Below are positions 34,596-42,830 of a stretch of 64,000 bases of DNA, in pieces. The stretch covers positions 196,813 through 260,812 of the forward strand of contig DASXPH010000085.1 of NCBI GenBank assembly GCA_036493735.1. The letters run 5' to 3'. This DNA comes from AG2 sp036493735 (GTDB lineage Bacteria > Gemmatimonadota > Gemmatimonadetes > Gemmatimonadales > Gemmatimonadaceae). The position numbers and the translations under genes are program-made. Below the pieces are notes generated by a model. It was not told the DNA's origin and did no database searches. It saw only the letters and a list, made by a program, of their open reading frames with translations. How positions within the stretch are numbered: the first letter of the stretch is position 1; every line of letters starts with the position of its first letter.

Positions 34596-37500
34596 TTATT
34601 TGGCGTCGAGCTTTCTGCCCGCGTTCAGGTTATCGAAGTTCAAGATCGTGTTGAACACGAGGAAATAGCTGCCGATCGTCTCGCCGCGATAGATCGGGTT
34701 GTTGGCGAACAGAACGACATGCCCCTTGTCGAGCGGCGCGTCGATGACCGCGGGACGCTGGGCGATGTCGGCGCCACCATCGAGCAGGCCGGAGACGAGC
34801 AGATCGCGCTGATCGGCGAAGCGAATGGCCACGCGGGGCCGTTGATCGGGCGGAATGACGTTGACCGGGTTTCGCAACATGTCATCGGTTACTGGCGCGG
34901 CTTGCCAGGGCTGCACCGGCGCCGGACGGGGCGCATCGAAGCGCTGGTCGACGGCACGGCCCTGCACGATGTCGGGGTCGTCCGCGGTGCCTCGGCCGGT
35001 CGCCCTCGCCTCGCCCGCGCCGCCGCCGAAGCGTCCGCCGCCACGTCCACCGCGGGTGTTGCTGACGCCGAAGCTCTCACCGCCCGAGCTATAGAGCGCG
35101 AGACTGTCCTTCACACCATAGACGATCGGGCTGGCATCGTCCACGACGCGCGACCGCAGCAAGGTGCCTACGACTTCGCCGCGTCGGGCCTGATTGACGC
35201 TCACCCCGTTCGCCAGTCCGACCTGCGCCGCGAGGTCCGCGGTGTTCTCGACGGTGACGAGCACGCCGCCTTTGCGCACGAAGCTCTCGAGATTCGCGAC
35301 GCCCTGCCAACCGAGTCCAGGGCGCAGGTCTTCCGTCTGCGCCCAGGTGCCGATGTTTGGCGTTTCGGGCGTGTTCTTCCACGGGAGCGGGTTTCGCCAC
35401 TGCGGAAGTCCCTGAATGATCGCCTGCACGCTGCCGCCGGCCGGCGGGAAGAGGATGACGTCGTACTTCGTGTTGAGCATCGCGTTCCTGGCGACATCCT
35501 GCGTCGAGATGTAGTCGTATGGAATGGACAGGAAGTCGAGCGCCTGCCGCCACCACCCTTCGGTCTGGGTGTTCTGCCAGGTGTGGAGGAGCGCGATGCG
35601 CGCGGCGCGCAGCGGATGCATCTTCACGTTAGGCGCCGCCCCAGTCGCATGTGCTTCCACGCCGAGCTCTTTCGTGAGGCGATCGAGGTCGCCGTGGGAG
35701 ACGTTGCGAATGATGAACGAGCCGCGAGCATAGTGGCGGCCGTCGGCGTCGAAAGGCTGCTCGGCCGCCTGCACGTCCGCCGACGCCAGCTTGTAGCGAA
35801 GAGTCGCGAGCGCGTTGTCACCGTTGTGATCGACGAGGAACACGCTGCCACTGCCGGTGACGCCGCCCGGCGCCTTGATCTCGCCCGTGACGCGCTCCAT
35901 CGGGACGTCGAGCACTTTCACGTCGGTGGTGCGAACCGTGTGCACGGCGAAGCCTTCAGGAAAGGTCCAGCCGGTGTCGTCGTACGGATTCTTCTGCGAG
36001 TCGTTCGGGCTCCAGTACTGATAGTCGAGGAGCGCGTCGGCAATGCGCGAGTACGGCTGGTCCATACGGATGATGTAACTGCCGGCGGGGAAATCACGTG
36101 GTGCGTGGCGCGTGGCGCGTGATGCACCCGCTGCCGCGGAATCAGCGTGTCCCGCGTCCCGCCCAGCGTTTTCCGCGTCCCGCGTCCCGCGCCCCGCGCC
36201 CCGCGCAGCGGGCGTTGTGATCTCTACGGAAAAAGCCTGAGTTGCTCTCGAGATCTCCACGGCCTGCTTCTGCAACACGCGCAGGAGATCAGCCTGGGCG
36301 CCCTTCCGCGATTCGTCGGCGGGAAGGATATACGCCGCGGGGCCCTCGGTCGTCGGCTTGAGAATTGAGCGTTTACTTTTTTCGTAGAAATTCTCGAGGA
36401 AGATTCTTCGGTTGTTCGCGAAATAGTTCAACGAGACGAGGACGCCCGTCTCCTCGTAGTTGTTGTTGTTGCGGAGCGACCACTTCACGTGTGCCAGCGG
36501 CGGGTTCTGACGATACCAGGTCCGCTCCGTCTCGCTGGGGCTGAGCGTGCGATCGAGCGTCTCGGCGGTGCCACCATTGCCGAAGGTCTCGTAAAGCCGG
36601 CTGATGCCATTGTGCGTCGCGGCGATGAACATCAGGTAGCCCGGCGACCACGTATCGAAGGTGCCGTGCGCGAACACGCCGGGCATGCCGAGTCGCGTCA
36701 TCTCCTGGACGTTGTTCCAGCCGATCATCTGCCATTCGTTCGTGAGCAGCGGATCGAGCCAGGCGTTGAATGGACCATCACCAATCGTATTGTCGTACAG
36801 GAAGGGAACGGACTCGTGCAGGTCGTGCAGTACTTGAGCTTTCCAGTCGACGAATGTGTTCAGAACATTCTGCGTCAGCTTGAGGGTCATCCCCATCGCG
36901 TCGCGGTTATTGTCGTGACGCACGTAGTGGCCCCAGTATACGAGATCCGGGTATGTCTCGCCCGGATGCTTCATGTGCCAGTTGAAGATGTCCACCATGC
37001 GGTCCCGGCCGTCCACCTCGACGATCGGCGTGATGAGCGTGATGAGATGATCGCGGATGTTCTTGATGTAAGGACTCTCATCGACGGCCAACCGATACGC
37101 GAGCTCCATCAGCGCCGTGGGTGCGCCCGACTCGGTCGAGTGAATCGTACCGGTGATGTAATAGATCGGCGCGGCGTCGGCGGCGATGCGGCGCGCTTCT
37201 TCGTCGTTCATGCCGATGGTGCGCGGGTCGGCGAGCTTCGCGAGCTTCGCTTTGTTCTCATCGAGCTTCGCCATCAGCTCCTCGCTCGCGACGGCGACGG
37301 CGACCATCTCGCGCCCCTCTTCCGTCCTGCCAATTGAGTAAACTCTCACTCGTGGCGACGATTTGGCGAGGAGGCGCATGTACGCGTAGACCTCCTTCGA
37401 GTCCGGCAGCTTCGTCGGCGCGCCGGCGATGTCGCCGAGGACCGCTTTCGGCGTCGGCACCGTCTTCGACGCCGGCAGGTAGTCGACGAGCGGCGAGAGG

Positions 37501-37691
37501 AAGAATGGCTCGGTGGTATACTCGCGGATCTTGCGCGTGTACTCCTCGTCGATGGCCTGTCCGGGATCGCGGCCGGGCCGCGCGGTGGAGAGGTCGACAG
37601 AGGCGCCCTGTTGGCTCGTGCTATTCTGCGCCGGGAGCGGCGCGGCGATGAGGACGGCGAGAAAGACGAACGCGCTGGTAAAGCGAGTCAT
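34596..37691 (-). CDS. exported M14-family zinc carboxypeptidase
   Basis: A 1031-residue secreted peptidase. The ATG at 37691 has a GGAGG site upstream and a signal peptide (MTRFTSAFVFLAVLIAAPLPA, cleavage near 21). The M14 zinc motif His184-x-x-Glu187 is in GTIHSTESGAPTAL, the third ligand His292 is in LHDLHESVPF, and the substrate Asn-Arg motif is in YVRHDNNRDAMG. The catalytic part ends around residue 400; the rest contains a class I glutaminase-like or GATase-like fold (LTVENTADLAA, IIFPPAGG-like DVILFPPAGG), as in large M14 proteins of soil bacteria. Residues 494-532 are a low-complexity Gly/Arg/Ala/Asp insertion encoded by 7-bp repeats. Confidence 0.9.
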   Translation of the reverse strand: MTRFTSAFVFLAVLIAAPLPAQNSTSQQGASVDLSTARPGRDPGQAIDEEYTRKIREYTTEPFFLSPLVDYLPASKTVPTPKAVLGDIAGAPTKLPDSKEVYAYMRLLAKSSPRVRVYSIGRTEEGREMVAVAVASEELMAKLDENKAKLAKLADPRTIGMNDEEARRIAADAAPIYYITGTIHSTESGAPTALMELAYRLAVDESPYIKNIRDHLITLITPIVEVDGRDRMVDIFNWHMKHPGETYPDLVYWGHYVRHDNNRDAMGMTLKLTQNVLNTFVDWKAQVLHDLHESVPFLYDNTIGDGPFNAWLDPLLTNEWQMIGWNNVQEMTRLGMPGVFAHGTFDTWSPGYLMFIAATHNGISRLYETFGNGGTAETLDRTLSPSETERTWYRQNPPLAHVKWSLRNNNNYEETGVLVSLNYFANNRRIFLENFYEKSKRSILKPTTEGPAAYILPADESRKGAQADLLRVLQKQAVEISRATQAFSVEITTPAARGAGRGTRDAENAGRDAGHADSAAAGASRATRHAPRDFPAGSYIIRMDQPYSRIADALLDYQYWSPNDSQKNPYDDTGWTFPEGFAVHTVRTTDVKVLDVPMERVTGEIKAPGGVTGSGSVFLVDHNGDNALATLRYKLASADVQAAEQPFDADGRHYARGSFIIRNVSHGDLDRLTKELGVEAHATGAAPNVKMHPLRAARIALLHTWQNTQTEGWWRQALDFLSIPYDYISTQDVARNAMLNTKYDVILFPPAGGSVQAIIQGLPQWRNPLPWKNTPETPNIGTWAQTEDLRPGLGWQGVANLESFVRKGGVLVTVENTADLAAQVGLANGVSVNQARRGEVVGTLLRSRVVDDASPIVYGVKDSLALYSSGGESFGVSNTRGGRGGGRFGGGAGEARATGRGTADDPDIVQGRAVDQRFDAPRPAPVQPWQAAPVTDDMLRNPVNVIPPDQRPRVAIRFADQRDLLVSGLLDGGADIAQRPAVIDAPLDKGHVVLFANNPIYRGETIGSYFLVFNTILNFDNLNAGRKLDAK
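36090..36230. repeat. heptamer repeats inside the M14 peptidase gene
   Basis: Units such as GCGTGGC (three in a row near 36102-36122) and GCGTCCC/GCGCCCC (near 36150-36205) occur in frame within the coding sequence and encode the Arg/Gly/Asp/Ala insertion (residues 494-532). Because 7 is not a multiple of 3, unit gain or loss would shift the frame, so the present copy number is under selection or recent. Confidence 0.65.
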
Positions 37692-37745
37692 TACAGACCT
37701 CGGAGGAGTGTGAGAATTGTGACGACGTGGGAAAATGGAGAATGA

Positions 37746-37774
37746 ACCACCGAGATCACAGAGGGGCACAGAGA
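37746..37774 (+). repeat. CACAGAG-type dispersed repeat
   Basis: ACCACCGAGATCACAGAGG and continuation to 37774, between the M14 peptidase start and the stop of the TonB-domain gene. It is a single copy of the CACAGAG/GCGGAG repeat class seen at 9443, 47001, 55763 and 58164. Confidence 0.5.
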
Positions 37775-37783
37775 AAAGCGCGT

Positions 37784-38692
37784 TCACCGATTCAACCCGA
37801 ACAGAAACGGCATCTGAACCAGTGCTGGCACGTTGCAACCGGCAATCTGCATCGGATAGAAGTGGAACGATGGAACTACCGCCGCTATGGCGCTGGCAAA
37901 GTCCAATCCTGTCGCCTTGAGGAACTGAATGCTCGTTGGATCAACCTCTCCACTTGTTCGTACGACGAATTGGGCGAGCACCTCGCCCTCGATGCCTCTG
38001 TCGCGCATGGATTGTGGATACCTCGGACGCGGATTGTCCGGCTTCGCGGCCACGTCCTTCTCTATTGGCCACACCGGAAGGCGCAGTCGAAAGAGTGGCG
38101 TCGAACCTGGCCTGGCCGGCGGCTTACCGGAAAATTGGGAACGGACCATGAGCCCCGGTGTGACCGTGAGGCGGACATCGAGTGAGTCGTGATCAAAACC
38201 GGTCGAATCGGGAGGTGGCGGTAATTCCTGGGCGCTGTCCAGCCTCACGAGCGCCGCGACGATCGCGTCGTCGAATGCCGCGTTGCGGACACCGCCCACG
38301 ACACGAATATCCGTTAGGCGGCCATTTCGATGCAATGCAAAGCGATAGACTGATCGCAGCGTGGCGATCGCGTAGTCGCCGCGAACCGGATCGTCCACTA
38401 CGACACGGGCATGATCGGTGTACGTGTTCACCGCCAGCGGCCGCGGGAGTTTGAGCTGTTCTCGCAACCCCTGCCCGAGCATTTCACGGTAGAAAACGGC
38501 CAGGTGCTGCGAGGTGTCGAATGGAATGACAAGTGCATCGTACTCCACCAACGCCGAGTCGCGGGTTGTCGTATTGAGCAAGGAATCGCAGCGGGCATTG
38601 TCGGTCGATGCGGTTGGACTCCCCTGGGCCAACAATACGCCAGCGCGGAAGAGGATTAGTGAAGTCGTAACTACGATAATCGTTCTCGACAT
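37784..38692 (-). CDS. TonB C-terminal domain protein, periplasmic
   Basis: A 302-residue exported protein. It starts with a signal peptide (MSRTIIVVTTSLILFRAGVLLA) rather than the N-terminal membrane anchor with a proline-rich stretch found in a true TonB. The C-terminal domain is clear: PRYPQSMRDRGIEGEVLAQFVVRTSG, then PTSIQFLKATGLDFASAI and a late FHFYP. The middle (YRFALHRNGRLTDIRVVGGVRNAAFDDAIVAALV) looks like a second, diverged TonB-type domain. Without an anchor it cannot work as an energy transducer alone; it may bind receptor TonB boxes or be a duplicated energy-coupling decoy. No exbBD genes are near. Confidence 0.75.
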   Translation of the reverse strand: MSRTIIVVTTSLILFRAGVLLAQGSPTASTDNARCDSLLNTTTRDSALVEYDALVIPFDTSQHLAVFYREMLGQGLREQLKLPRPLAVNTYTDHARVVVDDPVRGDYAIATLRSVYRFALHRNGRLTDIRVVGGVRNAAFDDAIVAALVRLDSAQELPPPPDSTGFDHDSLDVRLTVTPGLMVRSQFSGKPPARPGSTPLFRLRLPVWPIEKDVAAKPDNPRPRYPQSMRDRGIEGEVLAQFVVRTSGEVDPTSIQFLKATGLDFASAIAAVVPSFHFYPMQIAGCNVPALVQMPFLFGLNR

Positions 38693-38842
38693 GCGACGCT
38701 TATGTCAGCTGGCAACATTCCGAGCCGGACGTGGCTGCACTTCGAGCGCAGACCTCTCGATGCGTGCTCCATCTCGTCGAAGTCACGCATGGTGCGTTTG
38801 ATGTCCTGACGCGCGGACAAAGCTCTCATTCTCCGATTTCAA

Positions 38843-41800
38843 TCAGCGTCCCGTCGCGAGCGTGTCGGTGAGCGCGGTGACCTTCCCCGCCATCGCCTTG
38901 TTGAACGCCGGCAAATCTTCGCTCATCACCTTTGCATACTCCGTCTTCGCCGTCGCCAGATCGCGCTCGATCTCGGCCAGCACTTCGAGCGAGCTGTCCG
39001 TCGGCCGCGAGTCAGCGCCGCCCGCGACGTCGCCCGCGCCCGTGCCCACTTCACCCGCGAGCCACACCAGGTTCAAATAGACCTTGTACGGCTCGACGTA
39101 GTACTTGTCATCGCTGTTGAAATCCGACTTCGAGAGCAGCCGCAACTCGACGCCCATCAGCTTCGCATCGAACGACGCGAGCGCGGACGCCACGTCGGGG
39201 GACGACGCCTTGCGTTGCACCTCGATCTGCCGTCGCACGATCTCGAGCTTGTTGATCATCTCCGCGGCGGCGTTCATGTCGTCACGAATCCGGATCTGCG
39301 CCTGCGTGCTTGCGAGGAGGTCGGCGTCGCTCGCGAGAATCTGCGGATCGCGCAGTACGTCGAGCGGTCTTGCCGACGTCGTGTCCTTCCCGACGAGAAC
39401 GCGCACGGTGTAATGGCCCGGCAGGGCTAATGGGCCCGTGCTCTCTGGACCCTGAATTCCCCAATGGGTGATCGGCCGCGTCGCGCGGTTCCGGAAGCGA
39501 GGCTCTTCCCAGATGTGCGGATTCGCCTCCGGCGTCGTGCGCAGGTCCACTCGCGTCGGTGGATCGTAACGCAAGTCCCACGATGTGCGATTGATCCCGC
39601 TCCGCACCGGCTGCGTGATCGTGCGGATCACGACGCCCGTCGAGTCGAGAATCTGCACCTTCGCCGGCAGGCGGCCGACGTTCGCGAGCTCGAAGGTGAT
39701 GTCGGCGTGGCCACTGCGTGCCTGACGATAGCCGGGGTGCGGAGCGAAGATCCGCGCCGTACCGGCGCCCGAGGCCGCCAGCTGCACCCCCGCTCCCTCC
39801 TCGAGCGGCGAGATGTCGCGCAGGATGAACAATCCTCGCCCGTATGTCGAGACGACGACATCGTGCCAGCGCTTCGGGACCACGATCCAGGTCACCGGCG
39901 CGGCGGGAAGTCCATCCTTGAACTGCGTCCAGTGCGCGCCGTCATCCATCGAATAGAAGAAGCAGTGGCCGGTGCCGGCGAACAGCATCCCCTGTTTGTT
40001 CGGATTCTCGGCCACGGACATGACATAATCGAGCGGATGTCCGTTAGGCAGCGCGTCGCTCAGACGCGTCCACGTCTGTCCGAAGTCGGTCGTCTTGTAG
40101 AGGTAGGGCCTGCGGTCGTCCATCATGTGGAAGTCGACGGCGGCGTATGCCGTGCCCGGGGCGAAGTGCGACGGCTCGATCTTGCGCACAGTGCCCCAGG
40201 CGGGGAGCCCGGTGACGTTCTTCGTCACGTTCGTCCAGGTCGTGCCGCCATCCTTCGTCAGCCAGATCTGCCCGTCGTTCGTGCCCGCCCAGATCAGCCC
40301 GCGCTGGATCTCGCTCGGCGCAATCGCGAAGACGACCTCGCCGTAGAACTGGCCCAGATTATCCCCGACGATGCCACCCGAGGACACGATGCGCGAGGAA
40401 TCCTGGGTGGACAGATCAGGGCTGATAACGCGCCAGCTCTGGCCGCCGTTAGATGTGCTGAAGACCACCTGGCAGCCATAGTAGACCGTATTGTGATCGA
40501 ACGGATCGATGGCAAGCGGCGGGGTCCAGTGACAGCGGTACTTCAGCTCGTCAGGTGGCGAATCCAGCGTGTGGATCCATGGGCTCACCGAGCGCGCTTC
40601 TTTCGTCTTCGCGTTCCAGCGTGTGACGGTGTTGCCGTAGCAGGATGCCCAGACGATGTCGGCATCGGTCGGATCGGGCAGCGTGAACCCCGACTCGCAG
40701 CCGCCCAGTCCATGATCCCACGTCGAGAAGTTGCCGCGACCGCCTCCGCCCTCGAACGCCGCCACCGTGTCCGCGACCGTCGTGTCGCGGCGAAGACGGG
40801 TCGTATCTCCCGTCGCGAGACGGCGGGCTGCCGAGTCGGCGGGCGAGCCACCCGCGCCTCCTGGCCGGCCTCCACGTCCACCCGTCTGCGCGACACCGCC
40901 CCGTCCGAATGCTGGCGCTTCCGGCGCGGTGCTCGGGCCGCGCATCGTACCGTTGTCCTGGCGGTTGCTGTAGATCCAGTACGGCACCTGGTTGTCGACG
41001 GCGACATGATACATCTGGCCGTTAGGCAGCGACACGTTCGTGAAGCTCTTGCCGTGATTGGTCGTCAGCCGCGCGTCGGCGTCGTTCGTGAGCGCGAACC
41101 GATCGGCGTTCTTTGGATCGAACCAGATGTCGTGATTGTCGCCGCCCCATTGCACCGTCTGGAAGGTCACGCCGCCGTCGGTGGACCTGAAGAAGCTGCT
41201 GTTCGCGATCAGGATCTCGTTTGCGTTCGCCGGAGACACGCCGAGGCGTATGTAGTAGCCGGCGCGACCGATCAGCGCGCGTGTCCAGTTCACGGCGCGC
41301 CAATTCGCGCCGCCGTCGTCCGAGCGCCAGAATGCACCCTGGTCGGCGGTCTGGATCAGCGCATAGACGCGCTTCGAGTCGTTCGGAGCGACGGCGACGT
41401 CGATCTTTCCTAACGGGCCGTGCGGCAGACCGGGGCTGGCGATCCGCGTCCAGCTTGTGCCCCCGTTTCGGGAAACGTAGACGCCACTGCTGGATCCACC
41501 GCTGAACATCGCCCAGGTGTGCATCACCACCTGCCACATCCCGGCGAACAGCACGTTCGGATTCCTGGCGTCGATCGTGAGACCCGAGCACCCCGTGTTC
41601 GGGTCCACGAAGAGCACGCGCTGCCAGCTTTTCCCACCGTCCGTCGTGCGATAGACGCCGCGTTCTTCCTGCGGGCCCGTCGCTCGGCCGAGGGCGCAGA
41701 CATAGACGACGTTCGGATTCGTGGGGTGAACGATGATGCGGCCGATGCGTCCCGTCTCGCGGAGTCCGACGTTGTGCCACGTCGTGCCGGAGTCCGTGGA

Positions 41801-42184
41801 GAGATAAACGCCGTCGCCCACGACATCGGCGTCGCGAATCGCCCACGCCTCGCCGGTGCCTGCCCATACCATATTGGAGCTGGAGGGCGAGACAGCGAGC
41901 GCGCCGATAGCCTGCACGGCCATCGAGTCGAATACCGGCTTGAACGTCGAGCCGCTGTCGGTCGACTTCCAGATTCCACCCGACGCCGCGCCGAGGTACC
42001 ACACACGCGCATCGCCAGGCACACCGGCGACGGCGGAGAAGCGCCCGCCGCCCGAGGGGCCCATCAGCTGAAAGCGAAATGGATTTTCCGGCGCTCGCGT
42101 CGCGGGACGATTGGCCGGCTGCGCCCCGACAACGCTCGCCGCGAAAGACGCGGCGGCGAGGTGAAAGACGATCTTCTTGAACAT
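38843..42184 (-). CDS. exported Asp-box (BNR/sortilin-like) beta-propeller protein
   Basis: A 1113-residue secreted protein (signal peptide MFKKIVFHLAAASFAASVVGA). At least ten Asp boxes S/T-x-D-x-G-x-T/S-W/F are visible: STDSGSTF, STDSGTTW, TTDGGKSW, RNGGTSW, SDDGGANW, STDGGVTF, TSNGGQSW, TKDGGTTW, TTDFGQTW, SMDDGAHW. They indicate one or two multi-bladed propellers as in VPS10/sortilin and sialidases, covering residues 45 to about 770. A low-complexity Gly/Ala/Asp insertion falls near 450-480. The C-terminal 250 residues contain a predicted helical coil (NKLEIVRRQIEVQRKASS). Such proteins are common in Gemmatimonadota, annotated as glycosyl hydrolases but without catalytic proof; binding to peptide or glycan is more likely. 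Confidence 0.85.
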   Translation of the reverse strand: MFKKIVFHLAAASFAASVVGAQPANRPATRAPENPFRFQLMGPSGGGRFSAVAGVPGDARVWYLGAASGGIWKSTDSGSTFKPVFDSMAVQAIGALAVSPSSSNMVWAGTGEAWAIRDADVVGDGVYLSTDSGTTWHNVGLRETGRIGRIIVHPTNPNVVYVCALGRATGPQEERGVYRTTDGGKSWQRVLFVDPNTGCSGLTIDARNPNVLFAGMWQVVMHTWAMFSGGSSSGVYVSRNGGTSWTRIASPGLPHGPLGKIDVAVAPNDSKRVYALIQTADQGAFWRSDDGGANWRAVNWTRALIGRAGYYIRLGVSPANANEILIANSSFFRSTDGGVTFQTVQWGGDNHDIWFDPKNADRFALTNDADARLTTNHGKSFTNVSLPNGQMYHVAVDNQVPYWIYSNRQDNGTMRGPSTAPEAPAFGRGGVAQTGGRGGRPGGAGGSPADSAARRLATGDTTRLRRDTTVADTVAAFEGGGGRGNFSTWDHGLGGCESGFTLPDPTDADIVWASCYGNTVTRWNAKTKEARSVSPWIHTLDSPPDELKYRCHWTPPLAIDPFDHNTVYYGCQVVFSTSNGGQSWRVISPDLSTQDSSRIVSSGGIVGDNLGQFYGEVVFAIAPSEIQRGLIWAGTNDGQIWLTKDGGTTWTNVTKNVTGLPAWGTVRKIEPSHFAPGTAYAAVDFHMMDDRRPYLYKTTDFGQTWTRLSDALPNGHPLDYVMSVAENPNKQGMLFAGTGHCFFYSMDDGAHWTQFKDGLPAAPVTWIVVPKRWHDVVVSTYGRGLFILRDISPLEEGAGVQLAASGAGTARIFAPHPGYRQARSGHADITFELANVGRLPAKVQILDSTGVVIRTITQPVRSGINRTSWDLRYDPPTRVDLRTTPEANPHIWEEPRFRNRATRPITHWGIQGPESTGPLALPGHYTVRVLVGKDTTSARPLDVLRDPQILASDADLLASTQAQIRIRDDMNAAAEMINKLEIVRRQIEVQRKASSPDVASALASFDAKLMGVELRLLSKSDFNSDDKYYVEPYKVYLNLVWLAGEVGTGAGDVAGGADSRPTDSSLEVLAEIERDLATAKTEYAKVMSEDLPAFNKAMAGKVTALTDTLATGR

Positions 42185-42258
42185 GCCCTGGCTCCCCGAT
42201 GTCACTTCAGTCCGGGGGAACGATAGGGGCCGGCCCGGGCTCGGCAAGGCTGAACGGT

Positions 42259-42498
42259 TCAGGTCCTCCAGCTCAGCGCATATAGCTCGAAGTCCGCCAG
42301 CAGGTGCCAGTTGATCGGATATACTCGAACGCGCCGGAAGCCCGTCTCGGACTCGAAGATCAGCGACGGGGACGTGTCGGCGAACCAGACTTCTCGCACC
42401 CGCCAGAGGTGTCCCTCCTCGTCCGTCAGAACTCGCTGCGCCTGATCGTGGCCTTCATGTTCTCGACCCTCGTGCATCGCCGGGTCGATGCTCCTCAT
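42259..42498 (-). CDS. small conserved hypothetical protein (paralogue of 25956)
   Basis: A 79-residue protein with the same pattern as the product at 25956: DEEGHLWRVREVWF, LIFESETGFRRVRVYP, W, L. Its ATG overlaps the stop of the preceding 42495-42737 gene by ATGA, so they form a two-gene unit. No export signal. No function recognised. Confidence 0.65.
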   Translation of the reverse strand: MRSIDPAMHEGREHEGHDQAQRVLTDEEGHLWRVREVWFADTSPSLIFESETGFRRVRVYPINWHLLADFELYALSWRT

Positions 42499-42737
42499 GA
42501 AAGGGGCTCCGGTAGCGAGGTGGGCGGCCTCCCGGCGACGCGGCGCTCCTCCGCCAGCTCGCGCGCGGCTTCGAAGAATGTCTCGGCGCGAAGGGCGTCA
42601 TACTTCGCGCGAATCGACGCGATCTGCCTTACGAGCGTGTTGAACTCATCGGTCGTGTAGTCCTGGCAGATACGGCCGAGGCGGGCGCGGATGTCGGCCA
42701 CCAGCTCGTCGGGTGGCTCGCTAGGCTGCGACAACAT
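42495..42737 (-). CDS. small hypothetical protein
   Basis: An 80-residue helical protein (MLSQPSEPPDELVADIRARL, then YTTDEFNTLVRQIASIRAKYDALRAE by key residues). A GTG 30 bp upstream with GGGGA before it is an alternative start. It is translationally coupled (ATGA) to the next gene. The helical pattern could be a small coiled-coil partner of that product. Not recognised. Confidence 0.6.
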   Translation of the reverse strand: MLSQPSEPPDELVADIRARLGRICQDYTTDEFNTLVRQIASIRAKYDALRAETFFEAARELAEERRVAGRPPTSLPEPLS

Positions 42738-42830
42738 GGGGCGCTGCCACTGGAAGCACGATGCCACAATTGTTCCCCAGCATCGAATAGCTGGTCGAGA
42801 GCGCCAACTATCGCAATCAACCAGTCGCTC

